This document shows, piece by piece, positions 22,387-35,070 of a stretch of DNA of 64,000 nt. Under the pieces are notes generated by a model. It saw nothing but the letters and a program-made list of their open reading frames with translations. It was not told where the DNA came from and searched no databases. The translations under genes and the position numbers were made by a program. The stretch covers positions 95,208 to 159,207 of the forward strand of contig CAJNYU010003362.1 of assembly GCA_905331475.1 (NCBI GenBank). The letters run 5' to 3'. Source of the stretch: Rotaria socialis. Its lineage: Eukaryota > Rotifera > Eurotatoria > Philodinida > Philodinidae. Every line of letters begins with the position of its first letter. Position 1 is the first letter of the stretch.

Positions 22387-25300
22387 CAGGCAAAATACGG
22401 ATGGTTATATTATCGAAAAAACAAAATTGTGATTGATTTTTTTCCTGCGCTGAATGATTATAAATCTGATTAAAAGAATTTAAAAGAATGAAAATAACAT
22501 ACAACTAATTCTCAAAATCAATTATTTTGTCTGAACATAACGTGTATTAAAATAGAATATATGATAGATCTCAGACACAGTGCTGATAGAAACAACAAAA
22601 CACTCATAAGTATGTCAATACGTATAATCAATGTTTTTTCACGTATCAAACGCTCTTTTTTTCTCATTGAGTATGTCATCTTGAGACACTTGATATTTAT
22701 ACAGGTGCCGTATGATTGACAAGCAACAGCATAGACCAAATCAGCAAAGACTTCGATCGATGGCAATATAAACATTTGCAAAAGAGAAAGAGAAAAAGAA
22801 AAAAAAGATGAGTGTATGTCAAATGCGATCATTGTACTTCTGTGAAAATTAACGATCACAGTATCCTAGTGTGATACAAGGGGAAATATTTGGTAAATTG
22901 TCAGTTTTACTGAAACAAAATTGGAGATTCAATTCTATGGGATAATTTCTCGTTTTAATTCGGTTCGGTTACGTTTAATAAATTAAGAAGATGGCATCAC
23001 CTTTTCATTAACTTGGTCATTAGTCATTGAAAAAGTTCACTTGCGAAGAGTTACTGATGGAATAGGATTGATCTAATTGTTCGGCTCAAGTTGAGCCAAT
23101 GACGTGTCTATCAACAATAACTGATAGGGTGTACATTTAATTCGAACAAGACAAGGACACCAAACAACTATGAATATACAATCTACAAACAAACATCGTA
23201 ATGCACTTCTACTTAGTTATTAAAGAATTGCAGTTCGCAATGCAACGAGACCGAGCCGTAAACGGCAAATTTGTTAAAAAGTCAAAATATGCAATTTAGC
23301 CTTTTCTTCTTACAAGTGTAACGTGCTCCTATTTTATAACTAACTGCCGATCGCTTTTATGTTTCTCTTGCCATTCTTAGTCATACAAGTTCTTCTCTTC
23401 TATATATTCAATATAATTATGAATCATTGTAATTGATTATGTTAGAACCGAATTAAGATGAAACTCAATGGTGACATCGTCGCGTAATACCGAAACGGAA
23501 AGCGATCGAATAGCGAGGCGTGAAAACAGCTTTATTTATTCAAATAGAAGTCACTTTTGATCGATCATAACTTAACTATAACACTTCGAATTTTATTGTA
23601 CCTATTATTTCATATATTTTTCTAAGTTTTGCTCGTTCATCATTATGTTGATTGAGACACATGACATTGAATACGAATGAATGAATTTCATTCAGGTATT
23701 TTGAATTGTCGTGTATTTTGCTGTTCTTCTTCTTCCTCTTCATCATCTGAATTTATTACTTGGAAAAAAAGAGAAAAGTCAAATATTAAGAAAATGATAG
23801 AACAGAAAGAAAACGCTTATCCACTAGTTTTCAATGAATTCCACGCAAATACTTGTGCTAACAACAACAAGACGGGAAATAGAAAGAACAAAAATAATGA
23901 TGAAGCGTCAGCGATATAGTTAACGAGGTAAGAAAAAAGAATTGTATGACAATTGTCGACACACATATTAAAAACAACTTCTGGTTTTACCACTTGATTA
24001 TGTTATTTTTATGGTTTTTTTTCTAATTTTTTATTTTCCAAAAACAACATTTGAAATAGCTTGTTTTTATACGGTTTGACAGAAAATTAATTATTCAATG
24101 GAATCATTTAGTTTTCATTTTGTTTATCTAATATCCGGTCTAAAAATAGAATAAATTGTTTAAGACAGTTGCATAAATAGTTGTTTTCAGCTAGTTTTCC
24201 AGTCATTTCTTAGTTATTTTTGACTATTGGTTACGATCTATCAGACAAGAAAATTTCTTCTCGTGCCCATAAAGATAAATAGAATATCTTATTATTCTAT
24301 GAAATTGTATGTAGCATTTCTTTATTTGCTCCTTAAGATTAAATCGTGCTATTGACAATGACTATCTGAAAGTGTTTCACGTCAATTGACTTTTTCATCT
24401 TAATTTCGTCTCGTTCATTTTTTCCCTTTCACAAGAAAAATCTTACTCTAGAATTTTTTTTCGTATCGAGTGATGATACTTGGGGAGTGTGCTGATTTCT
24501 CTATTGGCTTCGATTCTTTTAGTCTAATTTACATCAAATCGTACTGGTGAGATGTTTATTAAAAGTATGATGAAGTGGTTTTCATCATTATCTATGTGTG
24601 ACGCTTGACGTGACAAATTTTTTTTAATTTTTTTGAAATCAAATAAAATTCTTTTTTTTTAAATTTCTCGCAAAACATAGACAACTGTTCATGTGGCTAA
24701 ATCATGGTCTATAACTCATATAATATCATGAAAAACAATGTACGATAAACAAAAAAATTAAAAATTAAAATTCTTTTATTCAATAAAGTAACACGGGTTG
24801 CATCCCAACAGATCAAAATATGATGTAAAGAAAGAAAAAATATTCTAATCGACTTGTGTGCTTGACAATTCGGCTTAAATTGTAGACTGCCTAAAATAAA
24901 TCTAGCCTTTGCTAACAACAAGTAAAGTCTACATATAATTGAAAGAGACAGTTCACTTTTTGTGCCACGCAAAGAAAAAAAAACGGATGTGCCGTAATCA
25001 ATGATAGTTATTATATATATTTTTTCTTTTTTTGAGAATAGTATTACTGACATGTAACTTGAGATCTTGATCCTTATAGTCATATTCAGAAATTTTAAAA
25101 TATAAGAAGAAAAGAAACGAAAAAATAAACAAATAAAATTTTATTATTAAAAACTTGACAGATAAAAAGTAAAAATAGAAACTAAAGTGAAGGTGAATTT
25201 CTCTTGTCAAGTGTGATCGAACTCAATAATGATTGATTCCCACTGATTCTCTCATCGGATTGATGATCCTACGTAAATACGTATGTAAACAAATAAAATT

Positions 25301-27370
25301 AAAAAAGAAACGCAAAAAAACCTTTTCTTCTTTCTAAACAATACAGTTCTTCTCATTACAATGTAAAACGATGTCTATAAATAGATTCGGAATATTTATA
25401 TATGAAATAAGTAGGGAGCAGGAGAGAAAAAAACAAATATCATGAGCATATCTATTGATTATTCTAAACATAATTATTGTTTTCTCGCACTATATCAACA
25501 AACAAATAAATCCATGGGTCTTACTGATAATATTCGTTTTTAGTCATTTGATATGTATAGATTCTATTGGATCGATTTTTGAATTAGGCCACGAGACCAT
25601 AGGAGCATCAGCGCACTTGTTAATCTTATATTTGTGTAATAAAGGTTTCATTCATGAATTTCAATATATTTATTTATATATATGTATATGTATATATAGA
25701 ATATTATAATTATGAATACTATACTTTTGGATGACTTCTTTTTCATTGCTCGTTCTTTCGCAAGTCAAAACTCTCTTTTTTCTTTGTATTTTTGGTAGAC
25801 AATTGTCGGTCGAAACAAGCGTTTCTTGCTCTTTGCTGCAGCCATAATATTTTCTCCCCGATTCTCTTCTACTCTATGTGCCATTTCTTATCCAACATTA
25901 AACACGCACATATAGAGACAACATCCTTTTCCCAATAGACTTGTATTGAACAACAGTTCAGCGTGAATAACTTTACTAAATGAATTAGTTCCAAAAATTG
26001 CATTCAAATAATACCCAATCGATTCCAATCATTTCTTTTTACAATTAATTCACATTCACGTATTTAACCACATATATTTATATACATCCTATATAATCAT
26101 GATAGTTTTTTCCGATTGATAGTGCATGACATATTATCGGTAAGTGTCTCCGGGAGCAGACATCCGTAACATATCAACGATAAATTATTTAGTTCTTTTT
26201 TCTTCTGATGAATTTTATTAGTTTGATGTTACTTGATCACAGAATGTTCTAATTATATAGATATGTGTATTTCTAGATATGAACACAATGGATTGCCTGT
26301 TTTATATTGTTTATTTGGTTGAAAAATGATATTAACATTATTCTCGGTATTTTCAGTCTGCGAAATTTAATCAGGATATTAGTTGTTTTTCTTCGCTTGT
26401 CTAGTTAAAGACAGTAAAAGTATTTTTTCTTTCTTGCTTTCTGTTCATGGCACACACATTCGTACGTAATTCTATAGATAGCTTTGTAGAAGAAGAGACG
26501 TAAAAAAAAAGACAGCATACTTCTTATTGTCTCATTGACAACAATCATATACAGAATGTCTGCCTTTGACTAAACATGGTACTCAATTAATCAAAATGAT
26601 AAATCATACCCATACGCATCTTTTCGGGATAAATGCTTACTATCTATGGGGAAATATCTTGCAAAACTGATTGGTTATGACGTCTGCCCTTTGTAAAAGT
26701 ATCATTTGTCAATACAGAGTGTAAAATATTCATTTTCTCTTTATTTTTTAAGGTAGGCACTTCAGTAGGTTTTACATTCTTTTTCTTCTTCTTCTTCTTC
26801 TATATTATCAAATAAGAAAAACAAAAGAAATCGAACGGCTTATGAATAGTGTAATTATCATTGCAATTGTTTTTGTTTCTTTTTCTAGCATTAAGTGTCA
26901 CTTGAGTAATAACATTAAGTAAATAATATATGAAAAAGAAAGAAAACGTCAATAAAATACAATTGAAATTTTAACTGTAAAGTCTTGTTTATGAGTAAAA
27001 ATCATCTTATTTTATGAATGATTTAGATCGTAGTATGACGATGTAGTTTTTTCTACATTAGTATATATTTGGTGATGTGACTCGGAAATCAGTGCGTTTC
27101 TCTATGATGGATTTCCTTTCTTCTTTTTTTTGTTGTAGCACACGCGTAGAATATTTTCTGTTTTTTGTTTTTTGTTTTTTTTGTTAGGAAAGACTCTTTT
27201 CTTATTTATAATGATCTCATTCTCTTAGATATTAATGTAATTTATGTACGGATTTTTAACATGTTTTCTATGATTGTTAACTATGAAAGTGCGCAAAAAG
27301 ATCTATTTAAATGATTCACCTATGCTATTGATTCATTGTAGTGTAAAAGAAAAGAAGACATCATCAGTTC
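22387..27370. other. about 5 kb gene-free region
   Basis: No ORF here has a recognisable domain or splice-linked partner on either strand. The sequence is AT-rich with simple runs (TTC/CTT near 26780-26800, TA/TG near 25665-25700). I saw no tRNA, inverted-repeat element or transposon protein. It may hold regulatory DNA of the GPCR gene or be decayed repeats. Confidence 0.5.
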
Positions 27371-30219
27371 ATGATGTATGTTAATCAGACAAGCCAATAT
27401 AATCTAACAATCCATGATATTCTAACAACGATTCAAAATGATGTACAAGCTTCTCGAACTGGTGAACTTGTCATTGGTATTATTGTATGTGTGGCAACAA
27501 AAAAAAAAGAATCATGTAATTAATGATCTTTTTTCTTATTGTTCTTTAGGCTTATTCAATCATTATCATACTGAGCATTATCGGAAACGTTATTGTTGTT
27601 ACAGCTATACTTCGTGTGCAACGACTGCGGCATCCAACTAATTTTATACTTATGTCACTTGCTATTGCTGACCTTCTTGTAACCACGACAGTTATGATAC
27701 CAGGATTCATTTCTGAAATCAAACAGAAATGGATATTTGGACGAATATTTTGTAATATTTGGGTAGCTAATGATATAACTTTTTGTACAGCATCTATTTT
27801 ACATCTGGGTAAGATTGCATTGATTTTTCTCTCGTTACTCTATACAAAAGATAAGCAGAAGTCAACTATTAACTTATTTTTTTTTTATAAACTATTTTAG
27901 TTGCTGTTAGTTTTGATCGATATGTTGCTATTGAAAATCCACTTAAATACAAACAAAAGATGACAAAACGCACAATATTTATTATAATCGGTTGCATATG
28001 GCTAATAAGTGTTTTGCTTTCTTACGGACCAGTTTTATTCGGCGTTTATAGCCAATCACGAACTGGGACAGTTTCGCCTGATCCCACTGTGTGTGGTATG
28101 AGACCTAATTTAATTTACTCGATAATATCATCATCAACATCCTTTTATATTCCTCTTATAATCATACTTTTTCTTTACGGACGAATATTTATAACAGCGC
28201 GCAAACATTCACATGAATTACTGAAACTTGAAAATATTATTAAACGTTTACATAGTAATGAAAAATTTGTACTTGAAAGTTCGAAATGGAATAAAAATAT
28301 GAAAGCTATACGAACGTTAGGTATATACAAAACAAAATCACCAATATCTATTAGATAATTTTGTTTCGGTGAATATTTAGGTATTGTCGTCGGTGTATTC
28401 ATGGCTTGTTGGTTACCTTTTTTTGTCATGTATCTTTTATTAGCTTATTGTAATTATAAATGTGTTACTCCAAATATTGAACGTTACATAACTTGGATTG
28501 GTAAAGATACTTTCTTTTCATGCTGTATTTAATATTTACTAAATACATTTTATTGTATGCTTAGGTTATGCTAATTCATTTTGTAATCCAGTGATTTACG
28601 CATTTTCAAATAAGTATGTTTTTGTTGCTTTCTTTAAAAATTTTATTTAAATACATAATCATGATAATAATAATCATTGTAGATATAGGAAACAACTAGT
28701 TGATGTGTATTGACAAAAACTAGCGATAGCACCTCGAGAGACATTTTTCTCAGATTTCAATGATTTTTGTTTTTTGACGATAGAAATTGTATACTATTTT
28801 ACTGAAAGCTTTGCGAATCTTGGATTTCCTATTGATGAGACTATTCGAATGCTGCATACGATTAATTATCGAAGAGTTTTTCTAGTTTCAGCTGAAGATA
28901 GCCTTCACGTAAAACGAGATATCATTCGGATTACGTTTTCAAACAATCAACTTCAAAGAAAATGTGTTCAACAGTTAAATTAAATATTTAAGTTCGCATT
29001 CTATGGTACTGTTAGAGAACTTCTCGAGAGTTTATTCTTCAGAAAAGATTGATAGTTTTATAAAAGAAATCGCCATCTCGAAAACTCTCTGAGGCGTTTC
29101 AAAGTACTGAATAAGCATAATTACTATAGTATTCTACGAGAAATATTTTCAACAAGTTAGTAGATTAAACATTTAGTAGCATTGTATAGTCAAGTACTCT
29201 TACAATATATAAGCAGTACAACAATTGTTGTGACACATAAGTAGAAGAGTATCGTAAGCTCTGTATATACTGACTATAGGAAGCTTTGATCCTCGGCATA
29301 TGTCATCGAGTTTGCTTTTAAATCTTCTTAGTAATTATCTAACCGTGACTATAAGCTTTCATTCATCAGTAACTATACTAAAAATAAAACATTTGACATG
29401 AATTAGAAACAGAATTATATGCTTTCTGCTCATGTGAACCAGTTAAAAGATTTGCTACTATTGTTTATAAGAAGAAACTTTCCGCTAAGTAATATTTAGA
29501 CACGCGTCTTACAACACCCTATTCCTTAAAACAGGACTATATCTTTGATAGGTAGAATCATACGATTGTTTAATTGAGCAACAATAACTTTCAAATTATA
29601 ACGCATCACAGAGAATAAATACGTAATTCAGTCAAGAATAAAATGTTTTTCACAATTTTAATTAAAAAAACTTCTTTTTTTGTATATCTATCCTACCAAT
29701 GAACTTGGTAAACTTAATAAGAAAAACATCTAATTGTATTTTCATTTGTTTCCTTTTTCTATTTTTAGAGAATTTCGTAATGCATTCTTTGAAATTCTTC
29801 ATTATAATAATTGTAAATGTTTTCCATTATCATCTCCTAGCAAAGTTCGTACATCTATTAGTAAATCCAATCATTCAATGAATACCAAATATACACCACC
29901 AATACAATCACGACAACCGAGTGTTATACCCTATTGTAATTCTTCACAACGTAATGGTTGTCTGTCATGTGAAATATCTCCAATTCCATCGAAGCTCATA
30001 CAAAAAAAGACTAGTTTTCTAATAAACAATGATAATACGGATTCATTAGAAATGCAAATGATTACACATCAGCGTCAAACACTTGAAGCTTTTTGGGAAC
30101 TTGAGCATCTTATACCAAATGGTGTTCCTAATCGAGCATCAATTGTTGAATTAAGATCAATAGTACAAGAACAAGATGATAATATTGTTGAAACACCGAC
30201 GGAAAAAAATCAAGATTAA
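27371..30219 (+). CDS. aminergic-like class A G-protein-coupled receptor
   Basis: Six exons: 27371-27484, 27550-27808, 27901-28320, 28381-28500, 28565-28613, 29769-30219; 1413 nt, 470 residues. The N-tail has NQT and NLT glycosylation sites. TM1 holds IIGNVIVV, TM2 SLAIADLL, TM3 NDITFCTASILHL followed by SFDRYVAI (the DRY motif; the Asp sits where aminergic receptors bind the amine), TM4 CIWLIS, ECL2 VCGM, TM5 SSSTSFYIP, TM6 ACWLPFF, and TM7 ANSFCNPVIYAFSN (NPxxY). The last exon continues with EFRNAFFEIL (helix 8), a Cys pair suited to palmitoylation and a long polar tail. It likely senses a biogenic amine at the cell surface; serotonin, octopamine/tyramine and dopamine cannot be told apart by eye. 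The third loop is short. An alternative 3' exon at 28683-28713 would give a 330-residue receptor. Confidence 0.92.
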
Positions 30220-30225
30220 GATGAA

Positions 30226-30251
30226 ATATATATATATATATATATATATAA
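30226..30251. repeat. (TA)n microsatellite
   Basis: A run of about 13 TA units directly after the stop codon of the GPCR gene; a second, shorter imperfect TA run lies near 30331-30352. Confidence 0.85.
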
Positions 30252-30567
30252 ATTGTTTTCATCACTTGTTTTAATGTCTTCTCATTCCACTAGTCATCTT
30301 TTTTTACACGTGCTCTCAATAACGGTGACTATATATATATACATATATATCAAATGACGATACCCAGTGTGTTTTTTTTGTGTGATATTTGTGAACTTTT
30401 GTTTTTCTTTTTATTGATTTCCAATAAGAAGATTTTTGACTGTGATAAAATAATTTAGATTTGATACATATTCAATTGTATTTTAGTGTTAAATATTATA
30501 GAGCAAAGAATAATTTTTTATTACTGATTTTTTTAGTTCTTCTGTAAGCAAACTGATTTGCTCGTAG

Positions 30568-30747
30568 GAAGTTTTTATTTACAATTATACGTATATTTTC
30601 ATCGGTTTAAATAATACTATATCCGATGATTCAATAGTACATTTAGAAAAGTGTCGATATGATGAATTAGTACAGCTTCGTCGACTCCAACTTCGCCGAA
30701 TAAAAACCTTGACCGAAAAATATCGAATCAAATTTGACCCATTCTAG
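30568..30747 (+). other. orphan exon-like ORF, possible terminal exon
   Basis: An ATG-less frame open for about 60 codons from a TAG acceptor-like site (30565-30567) to a TAG stop at 30745-30747. Its second half (ELVQLRRLQLRRIKTL, then TEKYRIKFDPF at the end) is charged, helical and ends like a real protein, unlike nearby random ORFs. I do not recognise the family and could not join it to an upstream exon in frame. It may be the last exon of an undetected gene, a retained gene fragment or chance. Confidence 0.28.
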
Positions 30748-31376
30748 ATATAGAATTTTATCCTAACTAACTACTTTAATAGTAACTTGATTAATTAACC
30801 CCACCTGACTTGATAACCAACTGAATTGATAACCCACACCCACACTCACATCTACGCCCTTACCGATATGATGACTTTTATGGTTAGTTAGTACATTTGT
30901 TTTTTCGTTTCTTTATTTTCATATTGACTATCTCGATCCATATAATAGTTAAGCGTGTGTCTATAATACTATAATGTAAGTTAAATCTAAAATGAATGTC
31001 TATTTTATGACGAGACTTTAATATTATTTTTACAAATGACCTACAAGATCAATATATTTTTTCATCAATTCATCGTATTATGTACACGATAAGCGATAGA
31101 CAAAACTCTACATCCTCGTTTTATCTTTATTACATAAATTTTATATTCGATAGGAATACTCAGCAGATTTATTGTTAAAGATTTTATCATAAATATTTTG
31201 TGTTCTTTCATCTAGTACTCTACTCGTATTTATCTTATCCTAGTATTTATTTTTATACTTGTTTCGTTCTTATCAATTGCATACAGTTGTACTTTGGATG
31301 CCAACTCAATTGAAGAGTTTATAAACGAATAACTGATTCATATTTTTCTTTTTTGTGGTAGATTTCTTTTGTAAAA

Positions 31377-32666
31377 ATGTTAATATCTCGAGCATTTCGA
31401 TTATTGAGATACTCTCCTGTACTAATTAATAGAAAAAATTTATCGGAAAAACTTTATAGAAATTATCACGCAGATTTAAAATTAAAATCTATTAATGATA
31501 CGCATGCAACTTTAATTATTGATGGTAAAGAATTAAAGTATGATTGGATATTTTTACGAGATTCATGTCACTGTCATCAATGTATTGATTCATCATCAAA
31601 ACAAAAACTACATAGAACAACAGATGTTCCATTGAATATTTCGCCACAACAAACAAAAATTCAAGTATTGGACAACAATAATCTTGAAATAGTTTGGAAT
31701 CAACCATTATTAAATCAAACAGCAGATATTGATAAACATCGGAGTTTATATTCAAGTTCATGGCTTCGAACATATTCAACATCGGAAAATATTGCACGTG
31801 CAAGATATAACGATCGACCCTATGTTTATTGGACTCGAAATAATATTCAACACGTCGATTTACATGTTAAATGCGATGATTATCTTCATTCTGATCAAGG
31901 ACTTTATACTGCATTGAAACTTCTAAATGATTATGGTATTGTTTTTATTGATAATGTTCAAGGAGAATTTACTGTTGAACGTCTTGCCGAAAGAATTGGT
32001 GTAATTCGACATACATTCTATGGTAAAACATGGGATATACAAAATGTTAACCAACCAATTAATATAGCTTATACGTCACTAGAACTTGGTCTTCATATGG
32101 ATTTATTATCTTTTGAAGCACCGCCGGGCCTACAATATTTGCATTCACTTGCTAATGATGTCAATGGAGGAAACTCGTATTTTGCTGATGCATTTCGAGC
32201 AGCTGAAATTCTTCGTCAAAATGATCCAGAAGCTTTTGAAATACTTTGTTCGTATCCGGTTACGTTTCATTATCGAAATGATGGTCGACATTATCATTTT
32301 ACTCGTTCAACAATTGTATTAAATAGATTTTCTTCGAATAATTGCATTGAACATGTTAATTATGCCCCACCATTCCAAGCTCCATTTGAATGTGATACTT
32401 CAAAACCTGAATTTCGAAAATTTATTAAAGCTTTTCATAGTTTTCGTGATTTAATAGAAGATAGTAGTAATCAATTGGAAATACTTTTAGAAAAAGGTCA
32501 ATGTGTTATATTTCATAATCGTCGTGTTCTTCATGCAAGACGTGAATTTGATGCATCAAGTGGTAATCGATGGTTGAAAGGAACGTATACAGATCTAGAT
32601 AATTTTAAAGATAGATTACGAATTTTTCGAGAAAAATTTGACAAAGTTTCACATCTTGAGTTGTAA
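31377..32666 (+). CDS. gamma-butyrobetaine / trimethyllysine dioxygenase-like 2-oxoglutarate oxygenase
   Basis: A single-exon 429-residue ORF. The N-terminus (MLISRAFRLLRYS) looks like a mitochondrial presequence. A GBBH-type N-domain with the Zn cluster C64-x-C66-xx-C69 (LRDSCHCHQC) precedes a TauD-fold oxygenase domain: NDYGIVFIDNV, the FYGKTW stretch, GLHMDLLSF (iron ligands H240 and D242), PPGLQYLHSL, GGNSYFADAF, and the distal His in RRVLHARREF (H386) followed by RWLKGTYTDLDNFKDRLRI. All three iron ligands are intact. Family members hydroxylate gamma-butyrobetaine (BBOX1) or trimethyllysine (TMLHE) in carnitine synthesis using Fe(II), oxygen and 2-oxoglutarate. The presequence favours a mitochondrial site, as for TMLHE, but the exact substrate cannot be read from sequence. 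It is intronless here although animal homologues are spliced. Confidence 0.92.
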   Translation: MLISRAFRLLRYSPVLINRKNLSEKLYRNYHADLKLKSINDTHATLIIDGKELKYDWIFLRDSCHCHQCIDSSSKQKLHRTTDVPLNISPQQTKIQVLDNNNLEIVWNQPLLNQTADIDKHRSLYSSSWLRTYSTSENIARARYNDRPYVYWTRNNIQHVDLHVKCDDYLHSDQGLYTALKLLNDYGIVFIDNVQGEFTVERLAERIGVIRHTFYGKTWDIQNVNQPINIAYTSLELGLHMDLLSFEAPPGLQYLHSLANDVNGGNSYFADAFRAAEILRQNDPEAFEILCSYPVTFHYRNDGRHYHFTRSTIVLNRFSSNNCIEHVNYAPPFQAPFECDTSKPEFRKFIKAFHSFRDLIEDSSNQLEILLEKGQCVIFHNRRVLHARREFDASSGNRWLKGTYTDLDNFKDRLRIFREKFDKVSHLEL

Positions 32667-34051
32667 ATAAAAAAATTAACATTTAATAAAATATTTTTGT
32701 TTTTTACTGTGAATCGTTTTGTTTTCTTTCGTTATCTTATTGTTGATATAGAATCAACATTATTCATAAGATTTTTATTATCTCCTGCAATCGAACAATG
32801 AAAACATGTGAAAACATGAGATGTCTAGTTCGAATTGGAATATAAATGGACACTCAACTGCATGGTATCAATTCGAAAATAAGTGATAGAAATAGATTTA
32901 GTTTGAGATGGAATGGGTGTGGGCTGAGGAGGTAAAGAGGTAACTGTGGGTGGCGTTACGAGTGAGAGGGTGGGTAGGAGTGGTACCGGGGTTACTTTAC
33001 ATGTGGTTGTGGTTGATGGATACTATGGAGGAGTGCTCGAATGTGGATGAGGGTGAAGGGTATATATGTATTAATATGTCGCATATATCGGAAAGTTAAA
33101 CTAAAACTAAATCTAGGAATAGATTTAATTTTAGTTTAAATTTCTTTTTTTCCATTTATATTCGAACTCGAATTAGACAGCTACTCTACTGCACATACGC
33201 GGAACAGTACGAATTTTTAGATTTTGAAAAAAAAAAAATAAAAGAATCTTCGTAGAAATAAAATAAATTTATTGAATTAGTAGATAGAACTCTAGTTGTG
33301 AAATATCTGATATACATACATATATATGTTTGACATAGTGTCAAATTCTGAAGAGAATAACTATTAAAACGATCAGTTTAACTAACAATCATCCATTTCA
33401 TCAATTACAAAAGACAGATTCAGTATCTATGAACACTTATGTAAATGTAAATCACTCGTTCGTTCTATCAAACCAACATTTTACTCGCAATCGAAGAAGG
33501 ATGGTATGGTGAGATATTTCCATAATTCACTCTCCCCCGACGATTTACCGGGGAGTCCCGCAAAATAATGAAATCCCTTGGGACTCTCTGGGGATTCTTC
33601 TAGGGAGAGTTAACTAGGGATTTGCTTATTCCTATAAATAGGGAGCTAGTGATTAGAGCAAACAAATTTTGTTTTGTATTTTAAACTGCTTGATTTGGTT
33701 AAGAAATAAACATAGAATAACACGAGAAACTACTGAAATCAGTATTTGACATAATTTCTTCTTATAAGGAAAAGGTTCAGTAAGATTGATCTTCATATTT
33801 GCGAGGATTAAAATAACAACCTAGAATAATAGAAATATAAAAGCATGATAATAAAAATTTGCACTTGCCTTTTATTCTTTAATGAAATTTTTAGGAATAG
33901 CATATCATACTGTTTGATTATATCAAATGTTCCATTGATATCGCCACTAAATGGAAGAAAAACAATCCAAAATTAATAAAATAAAAATAATGCCATATAC
34001 TTTCTAGCACTCATGTGTGATGCGAGCGATAATTCGATATGACAGGATTTA
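32667..34051. other. gene-free stretch with possible LTR remnant
   Basis: No coding region supported. Near 33635 is TATAAATAGGGAG with an AATAAA at about 33705, arranged as in a retroviral-type LTR, but I could not define paired ends or a target duplication. Confidence 0.4.
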
Positions 34052-34059
34052 GATCCCTC

Positions 34060-34874
34060 TAGGGGTGTCACACTTCCTATTACCTTCACTTCCACTTACC
34101 ATGGTAACAGTAAGTGAAACCACTTACTACTTACTGGTAAGAGGTAAGTGATTTTTACCTATTACTTACCAGGAAGTGGTAAGTGACTTTGCTTACCACT
34201 TACTAGTAAGTGATAACTCCGTATCACTTACTACTTATTGGTAAGTAGTAAGTAAAACCACTTACCACTTGCCAAGTAAGTAGTAAGTGAAATCACTTAT
34301 CACTTCCTGGTAAGTAATAGGTAAAATTCACTTACCACTTACCAGTAAGTAGTGAGTGATTTCACTTACTGTTACCATGGTAAATGGAAGTGAAGGTAAT
34401 AGGAAGTCCGATATTCGTACAGAAAATATCATCCATTATACAAAGGAGTTGAGAGCTATTCAGTAGTCCCGTCTTGCAGTCTCGTACAGCAGAACTCGAA
34501 CATCATCGTATTATGGTCCGTTGAAAGTAATTCAGCTAGAAATGACGAGGAAATATTATTTACTACTTACCACTTTCTAAGTAATACTGCTTACCACTTA
34601 CCTAGTAAGCAGTAAGTAAAACCACTTACTACTTACTAGTAAGTAGTAAGTGAAATCGCTTACCACTTACCAGGAAGTAGCAAGTGATACGGGCTTACCA
34701 CTTACTAGCAAGTAGTAAGTGAAATCACTTACCACTTACCTGGCAAGTAGTCAGTAAAAATCACTTACTACTTACTAGTAAGTAGTAAGTGAAATTACTT
34801 ACCACTTACTGGCAAGTAGTAAGTGATATCATTCACCACTTACTGGTAACAGTAACAGGAATATGACACCCCTA
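34060..34874. mobile_element. hAT-like non-autonomous element with palindromic CACTTAC arrays (815 bp)
   Basis: The terminal inverted repeat TAGGGGTGTCA at the left end is matched by TGACACCCCTA at the right end. Perfect 8-bp target duplications GATCCCTC flank it (34052-34059 and 34875-34882), diagnostic of hAT-type insertion. Inside are two blocks (about 34075-34400 and 34560-34850) made of variants of CACTTACTACTTACTGGTAAGTGG in both orientations. The first block is itself a large palindrome: its opening stretch (about 34070-34122) returns in inverted orientation at about 34360-34409. The unique centre (about 34410-34555) has no ORF. No transposase is present; the perfect duplication suggests a fairly recent insertion. 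Confidence 0.88.
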
Positions 34875-35070
34875 GATCCCTCATCAAAAGATACCATCGG
34901 ATATTCACTATTTGACATTTTACAATGATCAAGTATTTTTACTTTCTGTTTGGAAAAACAAAAACAAATTAATTTTAGTATTTGAACGATATCTCTTCCA
35001 TTTCCTGCTCGATTAGGCTGCGTTTTTTTCAAAATAGTCGTCATCGGAAGCTCTACAAAAGCAGATATTT

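Noticed and set aside
22518-22859. 113-codon minus-strand ORF downstream of AADAT
   Set aside because: Hydrophobic low-complexity translation with no family; it covers the 3' flank of AADAT and has no supporting splice structure.
24709-25210. Overlapping minus-strand ORFs of 124 and 70 codons
   Set aside because: Rich in Phe, Ile and Leu from AT-rich DNA, no domain, no continuation.
28774-28983. 69-codon ORF inside the long GPCR intron
   Set aside because: No similarity to receptor tails, no domain and splice sites that do not keep the phase of the receptor.
34060-34874. CRISPR-like array of regular repeats
   Set aside because: Repeats alternate in orientation, have no unique spacers of constant length and lie inside a transposon with TIRs and a target duplication.
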